DNA from: Terriglobia bacterium
GTDB lineage: Bacteria; Acidobacteriota; Terriglobia; Terriglobales; Acidobacteriaceae
DNA: 64,000 nt
NCBI GenBank assembly: GCA_020073165.1
Contig: JAIQFP010000008.1
Location: 62,001 to 126,000, forward strand
Direction: 5' to 3'
The notes below the pieces were generated by a model that was given only the letters and a program-made list of their open reading frames with translations, was not told where the DNA came from and did no database searches. A program made the position numbers and the translations under genes. Of the stretch, positions 34,828-42,682 are shown piece by piece (within the stretch, counting starts at the first letter, position 1; every line of letters begins with the position of its first letter).

Positions 34828-35955
34828 ATGCAACTCCGTGGATGTGGCACCGCTCTTGTAACTCCCTTTCATCAGGACGGCTCTATCGACGAGGCCGCCC
34901 TGCGCAACCTGGTCGCGTGGCAGGTGGAGTCGGGAATTGGTTTCCTGGTTCCCTGCGGCACCACCGGCGAAACGCCCACCCTTTCACATGACGAGTGGCT
35001 GCAGGTCATCGACATCACCGTCGAAGTCGTGGCCGGGCGCGTGCCAATCCTGGCCGGCGCTACCTCCAACTCCACGCATGATGCCGTGGAGAAAGCCAAG
35101 GAGGTTGCGACCCGTCCGGGCGTGAACGCGATCCTGACTGCTTCGCCCTACTACAACAAGCCCACCCAGGAAGGACAGTACCGCCATTTCCGCGCCATTG
35201 CCGAAGCGGTCGACAAGCCGCTGATCCTCTACAACGTGCCGGGACGCACCGGCGCCAACATTGAACCGGCCACTCTGGCCCGGTTGGCGGAGCTCCCGAA
35301 CATCGCAGGCGTGAAAGAAGCTAGCGGCAACATGGCCCAGATCGCCGAGGTCTGCAACGTGGTGCCCGAGCACTTCCTGGTCTTCTCCGGAGACGATGCC
35401 ATCACCCTGCCGGTGATTGCGCTCGGCGGAGTCGGAATCATTTCGGTAGCGTCCAACGAAATCCCGCACGAAATGGCGGAAATGACCCGGGCCGCACTGA
35501 ATAACGATTGGGACACGGCACGGCGCATTCACCGCAAGTATCTCGCGTTGATGCAGGCCAACTTCATCGAGTCCAACCCGCTGCCGGTGAAAGCGGTGCT
35601 GGCCATGATGGGCAAGATCGAAGAAGCGTACCGCCTGCCCCTGTTGCCCATGCGGCGTGACACCCGCTCCCGTCTGCAGAAAGTCGTGACCGAAGCCGGA
35701 CTGGTGACCAAGCCCGTGGCCCCGGCAGCGGAAGTGGTTGACTTCTACATTTACGAGAACTGGCTCGCCGGACCGCACAAGATCGTCGTGCACCGCTCCA
35801 CCTGCGGGCAATGCAACCACGGCAAAGGCCGCCCCGCAGGCCACGACGCCAACCACGCCCGCTGGCACGGCCCATACACGACGCTTCCGGAAGCCCGCCA
35901 GGCCGCCCATGACATGACCAACGTGCTGATCCGCAGCGAGTGCAAGTGCGTCTAG
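34828..35955 (+). CDS. dapA: 4-hydroxy-tetrahydrodipicolinate synthase with extra C-terminal Cys-rich domain
   Basis: 375 residues; the usual DapA is ~290-300. Residues 1-298 are a complete TIM-barrel DapA condensing pyruvate with aspartate semialdehyde: CGTTGE (~43-48), Tyr135 in LYNVPGRTG and Schiff-base Lys163 in GVKEAS. Residues ~301-375 form an added domain with VHRSTCGQCNHGKG and a terminal SECKCV (Cys326, Cys329, Cys372, Cys374), which looks able to bind a metal. I recall similar small CxxC-HGKG domains as stand-alone or fused modules, but know no function. The ATG at 34828 begins the family's MQLRGCGTALVTPF; an in-frame TTG six codons upstream is possible. The reading frame is continuous across the junction. 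Confidence 0.93.
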   Translation: MQLRGCGTALVTPFHQDGSIDEAALRNLVAWQVESGIGFLVPCGTTGETPTLSHDEWLQVIDITVEVVAGRVPILAGATSNSTHDAVEKAKEVATRPGVNAILTASPYYNKPTQEGQYRHFRAIAEAVDKPLILYNVPGRTGANIEPATLARLAELPNIAGVKEASGNMAQIAEVCNVVPEHFLVFSGDDAITLPVIALGGVGIISVASNEIPHEMAEMTRAALNNDWDTARRIHRKYLALMQANFIESNPLPVKAVLAMMGKIEEAYRLPLLPMRRDTRSRLQKVVTEAGLVTKPVAPAAEVVDFYIYENWLAGPHKIVVHRSTCGQCNHGKGRPAGHDANHARWHGPYTTLPEARQAAHDMTNVLIRSECKCV

Positions 35956-36032
35956 GAATTTCAGATTGCAGATTTGGGAGAACAGTGGCGACAGCTGCAA
36001 ATTTGAAATCTAATATCTGCAATCTGAAATTC
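35956..36032. repeat. Perfect 18-bp inverted repeat between dapA and dapD
   Basis: Arms GAATTTCAGATTGCAGAT (35956-35973) and its exact reverse complement (36015-36032), separated by 41 nt. The right arm ends 22 bp before the dapD start. It is AT-rich compared with its surroundings. It could be a small mobile repeat or a transcript hairpin. Confidence 0.85.
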
Positions 36033-36054
36033 AATCCTCTATACTTCCCTTCGC

Positions 36055-36885
36055 ATGCATCCCCTGCAGCCTGCCATCGAGCGCCTCGCCTCCCTCGGCG
36101 AGGTGGAGCGCAATCCCGAAGCGCGCCAGACCTTTTTCGCCTTCCGCGATGAGCTTACCCAGGGCAAAATCCGCGCGGCCGAAAGGATCAACGGCCAGTG
36201 GGTGGTCAACACTTGGGTGAAGCAGGGCATCCTGTTGGGATTCCGCCTGGGCGAACTGGCCGAGATGGGCGATGCGGCGCTTCCTTTTGTTGATAAAGAC
36301 ACCTTCCCCGCCCGCCACTTCACAGTTGCCGACCGGGTGCGCGTCGTGCCCGGCGGCTCTTCGGTACGCACCGGCGCGTACGTCGCGCCCTCAGTCATCT
36401 GCATGCCGCCCATGTTCATCAACGTGGGCGCATACGTGGACGAAGGCACTATGGTGGACTCGCACGCGCTCGTCGGCTCCTGTGCCCAGATAGGCAAACG
36501 CGTCCACTTGAGCGCTGCGGCGCAGATCGGAGGTGTTCTCGAACCGATCAACGCCGCGCCCGTAATCATCGAAGACGACGTCCTGGTTGGCGGCAACTGT
36601 GGCATCTACGAAGGTACGCTGGTGCGGGCCAAGGCGGTTCTGGGAGCGGGGACGATCCTGACCCGGTCCACGCCACTCTACGACATCGTCCGCGGGCAGG
36701 TGTGCCGGGCGACGGAGGAGAAATCACTCGAAGTCCCCGAGAATGCCGTCGTCGTGCCCGGGTCGCGCGCCGTGAAAAAAGGCCAAGCCGGAGAGTGGAA
36801 CCTGTCGCTCTACACTCCGGTAATTGTGAAATATCGCGACGAGAAAACCGACCGCAGCATTGAACTGGAAGATTGGCTGCGTTGA
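36055..36885 (+). CDS. dapD: 2,3,4,5-tetrahydropyridine-2,6-dicarboxylate N-succinyltransferase
   Basis: A 276-residue acyltransferase that succinylates tetrahydrodipicolinate. An alpha-helical N-terminal domain ([20 protein letters not shown]) precedes a left-handed beta-helix of hexapeptide repeats ([28 protein letters not shown]). Its presence means this organism uses the succinylase branch of the DAP pathway. It completes the asd-lysC-dapB-dapA-dapD cluster; dapC, dapE and dapF are not in the window. Confidence 0.94.
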   Translation: MHPLQPAIERLASLGEVERNPEARQTFFAFRDELTQGKIRAAERINGQWVVNTWVKQGILLGFRLGELAEMGDAALPFVDKDTFPARHFTVADRVRVVPGGSSVRTGAYVAPSVICMPPMFINVGAYVDEGTMVDSHALVGSCAQIGKRVHLSAAAQIGGVLEPINAAPVIIEDDVLVGGNCGIYEGTLVRAKAVLGAGTILTRSTPLYDIVRGQVCRATEEKSLEVPENAVVVPGSRAVKKGQAGEWNLSLYTPVIVKYRDEKTDRSIELEDWLR

Positions 36886-36890
36886 TCTTC

Positions 36891-36913
36891 CGTAGCGCCG
36901 GCGTCTCGCCGGC
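36891..36913. repeat. 23-nt repeat copy 1 (CGTAGCGCC...TCTCGCCGGC)
   Basis: Identical over 23 nt to 40078-40100 and similar to 41103-41125. The internal GCCGGC-like arms can form a small hairpin. It sits five bases after the dapD stop. Confidence 0.8.
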
Positions 36914-36928
36914 ACACTGGGCTGAGCT

Positions 36929-37576
36929 TCACTCCACATCCACGCGTAACTTCCCGTCTAACGATTCCACTCGAATCTGCTGGAGTCCCTCTATCACCGC
37001 ATCCGCTTCCTGCAGCTCCGAAACCGGGTAGGTGCTGGGCAGTGCGATCACTTTCATCCCGCCGGCATGCGCCGCGCGAATGCCTGCCGGCGCATCTTCA
37101 ATCACCAGACATTCTTCCGCATTCATGCCCAGCAGTTCGGCGCCCTTCAGAAACGGTTCCGGATCGGGCTTGCCTTTCACCACTTCATCAGCGGACACCA
37201 GCACACGCGGGACGGGCAGATTGCCTAGCCGCAAGCGAGACATAGCCAGGTAACGAGTGCCCGACGTGACCACGCCCCAGCAGCCATCGGGTAGGGATCT
37301 GACCAGGTCGCCCGCGCCAGGCATCACCGTCACTCCTTCTGTATCGGCGGCTTCGCGCTGTTCCAGTTTGCGGACTTCTGATTCGGCGGGAAGATGCGGC
37401 GCCAGCAGACGAACCACTTCAACCGTACGTCGTCCATGCGCGATCTGTAGCACCTTCTCCGGATCAATCCCGTTTCCCTTGGCCCAAAGGCGCCATTGCC
37501 GGGCGACGGAGGGCGTGGAGTCTACGAGAACCCCGTCGAGGTCGAAGAGGATGGCAGAGCACAGAAAGGTCTGCAT
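36929..37576 (-). CDS. HAD-superfamily phosphatase (phosphoglucomutase/sugar-phosphatase-like)
   Basis: A 215-residue HAD hydrolase. Motif I is FDLDGVLVDS (nucleophile Asp12, Asp14), motif II is in VVTSGTR, motif III Lys in VKGKPDPEPF and motif IV in VIEDAPAGI. An inserted helical cap follows motif I, as in GPP/beta-phosphoglucomutase-type members that act on small sugar phosphates. It is convergent with dapD. The substrate is not predictable. Confidence 0.88.
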   Translation of the reverse strand: MQTFLCSAILFDLDGVLVDSTPSVARQWRLWAKGNGIDPEKVLQIAHGRRTVEVVRLLAPHLPAESEVRKLEQREAADTEGVTVMPGAGDLVRSLPDGCWGVVTSGTRYLAMSRLRLGNLPVPRVLVSADEVVKGKPDPEPFLKGAELLGMNAEECLVIEDAPAGIRAAHAGGMKVIALPSTYPVSELQEADAVIEGLQQIRVESLDGKLRVDVE

Positions 37577-37583
37577 TACTCGA

Positions 37584-38294
37584 TCAGGATAACAACTTCA
37601 TGGAAGCATCGATGGCAGGGATGGCATTCGGCCCGCTGAGCAGGCGGTTGCGCACTTCCAAATGACGCCGCCGAAAATGGGCGCGCGCGCGCCCGCCCCA
37701 TGCGTGCACGAAGTAGTAATTCAGCCCAGCGCCGATAAGCGAGCTGGCGATGGGGATGAGCCGCCCCGCCCACTTCTCCACCACTTCCCCGCTGGCCTGC
37801 GCCGCAATGCGCTGGATAACCTTGGGCACGAACCGGTTAACCACTTCTTTCTCCAGCAGCTCGCGGCTGATGTCCACCCCGGCGGCGCTGGCAGCAGCAA
37901 TCCACAGTTCCGCGGTCTCCTCGTCGGTGTTGTACTCGAAACCGTACAGCAGGCTCAGCTTCTGAATGGTGCGCATGGTGATGCCGGCCAGAATGCTGAG
38001 GTCGGGAACCATGGTCACGATCCCGCCCAGGCCCAGCCCCGCACCCTCCGCCGCCGCCATCTTCATTCCGCCGCGAATCACGCGGGCAGCCAGATCGTCC
38101 AGCAGACTGATCTCTACCGAATACACGCCCTGAAAGCTGGTGATGGGCAACCCATACGCCGCCCGCAGTTGCAGCAGAAAATTGGAAGGATTCACGCGGA
38201 CGGTCTGGTAGGCACGCTGGAACCCGGTGACAATGGCTCCCTCGACCCGCCGCCGCAGCCAGGATTTGTGAATCTGCGCACCCATCTGAGACAA
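37584..38294 (-). CDS. EcsC family protein
   Basis: A 236-residue protein with the EcsC layout: a Gly/Ala-rich amphipathic stretch (AAAEGAGLGLGGIVTMVPDLSILAGIT) followed by ELWIAAASAAGVD and a second hydrophobic region (RLIPIASSLIGAGLNYYFVHAW). It is likely membrane-associated. Only 7 bp separate it from the downstream HAD gene, so they are probably co-transcribed. The molecular function is not established for the family. Confidence 0.8.
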   Translation of the reverse strand: MSQMGAQIHKSWLRRRVEGAIVTGFQRAYQTVRVNPSNFLLQLRAAYGLPITSFQGVYSVEISLLDDLAARVIRGGMKMAAAEGAGLGLGGIVTMVPDLSILAGITMRTIQKLSLLYGFEYNTDEETAELWIAAASAAGVDISRELLEKEVVNRFVPKVIQRIAAQASGEVVEKWAGRLIPIASSLIGAGLNYYFVHAWGGRARAHFRRRHLEVRNRLLSGPNAIPAIDASMKLLS

Positions 38295-38356
38295 CCTTAA
38301 ACCAGAGCGGGCATAGGTGGGAAGGCAGTTCCCGGTCGCTTTTAGCTCTATCGCTC

Positions 38357-38384
38357 GGTACTGGGTACTAGGTACTGGGTACTA
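38357..38384. repeat. Heptamer array C: (GGTACTR)x4
   Basis: Units GGTACTG, GGTACTA, GGTACTG, GGTACTA in perfect tandem, 28 bp before the RNase J start, followed by GCTGTGTGCTAGC. Confidence 0.85.
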
Positions 38385-38411
38385 GCTGTGTGCTAGCATC
38401 AAGAGTCCCCA

Positions 38412-40076
38412 ATGCCAACTGGAAAACTGCATATCGTGCCCCTGGGCGGGCTGGGCGAGTTCGGAATGAACTGCATGGCCGTCCGCTGGGGCGACGACAT
38501 CATCGTCGTCGACGCCGGCCTGATGTTCCCCGAGGCCGAACTGCTCGGCGTGGACATTGTCGTCCCCGACATCTCCTACCTGATCGAAAACCGTCAGAAG
38601 GTGAAGGCCATCGTCCTTACCCATGGCCACGAGGACCACATCGGCGCCCTTCCCTGGATCCTTTCCGAACTCAACGTCCCCGTCTGGGGCACCGAGTTCA
38701 CCCTAGCCTACGTGGAAGACAAGCTGGAAGAGCACGGATTGCTCGACGACACCGACCTGCGCGAAATCAGGCCGGGGGAGCGGTTCAAGATTGGGCCCTT
38801 CACCATTCACCCGATCCAGGTCACCCACAGCCTGGTGGATTGCGTGGCCCTGGCCATCCATACACCGCTGGGCGTCATCATGCACACCGGCGACTTCAAG
38901 GTTGACCCAACGCCCACCGACAACAAGTTGTTCGACCTGCACGCCTTTGCCGAATATGGCAAGGAGGGCGTGCTGGCCCTTTTCCAGGATTCCACGAACG
39001 TCGAGCGCAAGGGCTACACGCCCAGCGAACGTGCGGTGCGGCGTAAGTTCGACGAAGTCTTCGCGCGCACCCAACGCCGTCTGTTCATTTCGTGCTTCTC
39101 GTCTTCGATTCACCGCATCAAGTTGACCGTTGACTTGGCCTTTGAGCACGGCCGTAAAGTCGCCTTCATCGGGCGCTCCATGAACAGTTCGGCCGAGATC
39201 GCCGAGGATCTCGGGTATGTCGAAATTCCCGAAGGCCTGCTGATCCATCCCGGCGAGATGAAGAATTACCCGCCGGAAAAAGTCTGCGTGCTGATCAGCG
39301 GCACTCAGGGCGAGCCTATGTCCGCGCTCTCCCGCGCCGCCGTGGACAACCACAAGCACGCCAAGATCGAGAAGGGCGACACAGTCGTGCTCTCGTCGCG
39401 CATCATTCCCGGCAACGAGAAGGCGATTTACCGGATGATCGATCACCTGTTCCGCCGCGAGGCGCACGTGATCTACGAAGACGGCACCTCACCCCCGGTG
39501 CACGTGAGTGGACACGCCAGCCAGGAAGAACTGAAGCTCATCATCAACCTGGTGAAGCCGAAGTATTTCATTCCCATTCACGGCGAGTACCGGCAACTCA
39601 AGCTGCACGCCGAACTGGCGCAACACATGCACGGCTCAGTGGGCAACGTCATGCTGCTGGAGAGCGGTGACGTCCTCGAATTTGACGAACTGGGCGCGCG
39701 TAAGGTGGGACGCGTTAACGTTGGCCGGGTCTGCATTGATTCCGGCTCGCGCACTGACGTGGTCGAAGACCTGATCATCAAGGACCGCCGGCACCTGAGT
39801 GAAGACGGCATCGTGCTGCCCATCATCGCCATCAACAAGCTGTCGGGCCGGGTGGAAACCTCGCCGGAGATCGTCACCCGCGGATTCGCCCCCGGGGAAG
39901 ACGGCTTCATGGACGGCGCCCGCCAGATCGTCACTCAGACCCTGGAACTGTCGAGCGAAGAGGAGAAGGCCGATTACGGCGTGATCAAGGAGAAAATTCG
40001 CGCGGACCTGAAGCGCTACATTTCGAAGCAAACGCAGAAGCGCCCGCTGATCATGCCGGTGATATTGGAGATCTAG
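38412..40076 (+). CDS. rnj: Ribonuclease J
   Basis: A 554-residue metallo-beta-lactamase/beta-CASP RNase with endo- and 5'-3' exonuclease activity. The zinc motif HGHEDH is at 71-76, further ligands are in HSLVDCVALAI and HTGDFKVD, and beta-CASP features include FISCFSSSIHRIK, FIGRSMN and SGHASQEELK near the end of the core; a C-terminal domain follows. It starts GKLHIVPLGGLGEFGMN, typical of the family. In this lineage it would be a main RNA decay and processing enzyme. Confidence 0.94.
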   Translation: MPTGKLHIVPLGGLGEFGMNCMAVRWGDDIIVVDAGLMFPEAELLGVDIVVPDISYLIENRQKVKAIVLTHGHEDHIGALPWILSELNVPVWGTEFTLAYVEDKLEEHGLLDDTDLREIRPGERFKIGPFTIHPIQVTHSLVDCVALAIHTPLGVIMHTGDFKVDPTPTDNKLFDLHAFAEYGKEGVLALFQDSTNVERKGYTPSERAVRRKFDEVFARTQRRLFISCFSSSIHRIKLTVDLAFEHGRKVAFIGRSMNSSAEIAEDLGYVEIPEGLLIHPGEMKNYPPEKVCVLISGTQGEPMSALSRAAVDNHKHAKIEKGDTVVLSSRIIPGNEKAIYRMIDHLFRREAHVIYEDGTSPPVHVSGHASQEELKLIINLVKPKYFIPIHGEYRQLKLHAELAQHMHGSVGNVMLLESGDVLEFDELGARKVGRVNVGRVCIDSGSRTDVVEDLIIKDRRHLSEDGIVLPIIAINKLSGRVETSPEIVTRGFAPGEDGFMDGARQIVTQTLELSSEEEKADYGVIKEKIRADLKRYISKQTQKRPLIMPVILEI

Positions 40077-40077
40077 C

Positions 40078-40100
40078 CGTAGCGCCGGCGTCTCGCCGGC
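40078..40100. repeat. 23-nt repeat copy 2 (CGTAGCGCC...TCTCGCCGGC)
   Basis: Exact 23-nt match to 36891-36913. It begins one base after the RNase J stop codon. Confidence 0.8.
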
Positions 40101-40126
40101 AACAACACCGCCCCGCGAAGCTGGGG

Positions 40127-41107
40127 TTGTTGAAATGGGAGAAGACCCTGATCGTCACCCTCAACGACATTCGCCAAGCCCAATCCCGCCTTCGTGGCGT
40201 CGCCCTGCGCACTCCGCTCCTCGAATCGCACATCCACCGCGACGACCGCAAACTTTACCTCAAGCCGGAGAACCTGCAGCCCATCGGCGCCTTCAAGCTG
40301 CGTGGCGCATACAACAAAATCGCCTCGTTCACCGACGAAGAACGCCGCCGTGGCGTGATCTCATACTCCAGCGGCAACCACGGACAGGGTGTCGCCTATG
40401 CGGCGCGGGCTATGGGCGTCAAAGCGATCATCGTCATGCCCAACAACGCCCCCGCGATCAAGCGCGAGGCCACCGCGTCCCTGGGCGCAGAGATCGTACT
40501 GGTGGGCCCGGGTAGCGATGAACGCAAGACCAAAGCCGAAGAACTGGCGGCACAGTACGGATACGTTATCGTGCCTCCCTATAACGACGAACAAATCATC
40601 GCCGGCCAAGGCACCATGGGCCTGGAGATCCTTGAAGACCTGCCTGAGGTGGAAACGGTTCTGGCACCGGTCGGTGGCGGAGGCATGATCAGCGGCATTG
40701 CTACCGCGATCAAGCTGAGCAAGCCGTCTGTGAAGGTGATTGGCATAGAGCCGGCACTGGCGGCGGACGCGCAAGCCAGTCTGCGGGCGGGCAAGATTGT
40801 TCAGTTCGCCGCTGAAGAAGTTACTCGCACCCTGGCCGACGGACTGCGCACCCAAAGCATCGGCCCTATCAACTTCGAGCACATACTCAAGTACGTGGAC
40901 GACATCGTCACCGTCAGCGAGGACGAGATTCACGAGGCCATGCGGCGGCTGGCACAGAATCCCAAAACAGTGGCGGAACCCAGCGGCTCGGTCGCGGTGG
41001 CCGGATTCCTCTTCCATCGCGATCAGCTGCCGAAAACAATGCTGAACGTAGCGGTGATCAGCGGAGGAAACATCGAGCCACAAATGCTGGCGGAGATCAA
41101 GCCGTAG
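40127..41107 (+). CDS. Threonine ammonia-lyase / serine racemase-like PLP enzyme
   Basis: 326 residues, fold-type II PLP enzyme. The PLP Lys57 lies in PIGAFKLRGAYN, SSGNHGQGVAYAA is the substrate-binding loop and VGGGGMISG the phosphate-binding loop. It lacks the C-terminal ACT domains of biosynthetic IlvA (~500 residues), so it resembles catabolic threonine deaminase or serine racemase. The start is a TTG (40127 or 40130); no in-frame ATG precedes the conserved region. Its stop codon lies inside the 23-nt repeat at 41103-41125. Confidence 0.88.
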   Translation: MLKWEKTLIVTLNDIRQAQSRLRGVALRTPLLESHIHRDDRKLYLKPENLQPIGAFKLRGAYNKIASFTDEERRRGVISYSSGNHGQGVAYAARAMGVKAIIVMPNNAPAIKREATASLGAEIVLVGPGSDERKTKAEELAAQYGYVIVPPYNDEQIIAGQGTMGLEILEDLPEVETVLAPVGGGGMISGIATAIKLSKPSVKVIGIEPALAADAQASLRAGKIVQFAAEEVTRTLADGLRTQSIGPINFEHILKYVDDIVTVSEDEIHEAMRRLAQNPKTVAEPSGSVAVAGFLFHRDQLPKTMLNVAVISGGNIEPQMLAEIKP

Positions 41108-41125
41108 CTGCGGTGTCTCGCCGGC
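41103..41125. repeat. 23-nt repeat copy 3, supplies the stop of the upstream gene
   Basis: CGTAGCTGCGGTG followed by TCTCGCCGGC; differs at a few positions from copies 1 and 2. The TAG at 41105-41107 is the stop codon of the threonine-deaminase-like gene. Confidence 0.7.
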
Positions 41126-41215
41126 CACATGGCTGCTGGTTCCGGGCCATCTTCCCCCTTCCCAGGTGTAGAATCACTAGTTCCGCTTTCATCCCTCAAC
41201 TTAGAGGTGCAATCC

Positions 41216-42682
41216 ATGTTTCCTGCGATACGGCGGCTCCTCGCCGCCACTTTCCTGTCTCTTCTCCTGATCACTGGAGCAATCGCCCAACCTGCCAGGA
41301 CCAGCCAACCTCCCAAGTTTTTCCCTTACGCCGTCCAGACCAAGACGCTGCCGAACGGCCTAACTATCCTTGTCATCCCCACCCCCGAGTTCAAAGACAT
41401 GGTCACCTACTCGACTGCGGTCTTTGCCGGGTCGGGGAAGGAAACAGAAAAGGGCAAAACCGGGCTGGCCCACCTGTTCGAGCACATCATGTTCCGCCAT
41501 GAGTACGGCGGTAAGCCGGGCGGCTACGACGAAGCCATCCGCCGCATGGGCGTGCACAACAATGCGTGGACCGATTACGATCTGACGTTCTACCACCCCA
41601 CCACTTTCTCGCAGAACCTGATCGGCCCTATTTCCCGCCCCGGTGGTCCCGTACCCGGTCTCATCGAACTGGAATCCTCCCGTTTCAAGGGTCTCACCCT
41701 CGACCGCAAGACCTTCGAGGTGGAAGCCGGAGCTGTGCTGGGCGAGTACCGCAGAGTGTTCTCCGATCCTGCCGAGAAGATGGTGGAAGACTTCTCCCCG
41801 GTGGCGTATCCCAGTCATCCGTACGGCCACACCGTGATCGGCTATCGCGATGACGTGGAGAACATGCCCAATGCCTGGGATTCGGCCTGGGAGTTCTATC
41901 ACAACTATTATGCCCCCAATGGCGTGGCAGTAATCGCCGTGGGCGACGTCGATCCGGCGACGATTTTTGCAGAAGCTGAGAAAAGGTACGCCGATTGGAA
42001 GCCTGCCCACCCGCCGCAGATTCCAGCGGAGCGGGCGCCCGACGGGCCCAAGCAGGTGCACGTGAAGTGGGAGGCCGATGTCTCGCCGCGGATCATCGTC
42101 GGTTATCACACCCCGGCCATGAAGCCAGGCAGCAAGGAGACTGCGGTCACTCAGATTCTGCCGGAACTGCTGGCCTCGCGCTCAGCGCCATTGTTCCAGA
42201 AACTGCGTTACCAGAAGCAGACCGTAACCAGTTTCGGCATCGAGGGCGGCCCGGAGTTTCTGCAAGCCACCGATCCCCACCTGTTGCTGCTCGACTCCGA
42301 GTTGATCCTGGAGCGCTTTCGCCAGGACGGCAACAACTATGTGGACGACGTGCAGAATGATGTGATCAGCGGCGTCGAAGACCTCAAGCACTTCTCCCGG
42401 CAGCCCAAGGCGTCCGAAACCCTGCGCGTCATCAAGAGCAAAGTGCGCAACGATTTTCTCGCTGGCTTGGACTCGACCGTGAGTATCGCGCAAGCGTTTG
42501 CGTGGTACTACCGATTCGACCACGATCCTCACGCCATTGACACCCTGATGCAGGGCATCGACTCGCTTACCCCAAAGGATGTGGACGCGTATGCGGCGAC
42601 TTACTTTACACCGCAGCGGCGGATCGTAGCCACGCTATGGCATGACCAGGACAGCGCCGCCGGCGCGCAGGAGGCGAAGTGA
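41216..42682 (+). CDS. M16 zinc peptidase, catalytic subunit (exported)
   Basis: A 488-residue insulinase-family protease. A signal peptide (LLAATFLSLLLITGAIAQ) is followed by the inverted zinc motif HLFEH at 86-90, with the distal Glu in EAGAVLGEYRRV. The ATG at 41216 follows AGAGGTG; the longer in-frame start at 41129 lacks a ribosome site and hides the signal peptide. It pairs with the next gene, which has the same fold without the zinc motif, the usual PqqL/ProcM-like heterodimer plan for periplasmic peptide degradation. Confidence 0.9.
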   Translation: MFPAIRRLLAATFLSLLLITGAIAQPARTSQPPKFFPYAVQTKTLPNGLTILVIPTPEFKDMVTYSTAVFAGSGKETEKGKTGLAHLFEHIMFRHEYGGKPGGYDEAIRRMGVHNNAWTDYDLTFYHPTTFSQNLIGPISRPGGPVPGLIELESSRFKGLTLDRKTFEVEAGAVLGEYRRVFSDPAEKMVEDFSPVAYPSHPYGHTVIGYRDDVENMPNAWDSAWEFYHNYYAPNGVAVIAVGDVDPATIFAEAEKRYADWKPAHPPQIPAERAPDGPKQVHVKWEADVSPRIIVGYHTPAMKPGSKETAVTQILPELLASRSAPLFQKLRYQKQTVTSFGIEGGPEFLQATDPHLLLLDSELILERFRQDGNNYVDDVQNDVISGVEDLKHFSRQPKASETLRVIKSKVRNDFLAGLDSTVSIAQAFAWYYRFDHDPHAIDTLMQGIDSLTPKDVDAYAATYFTPQRRIVATLWHDQDSAAGAQEAK

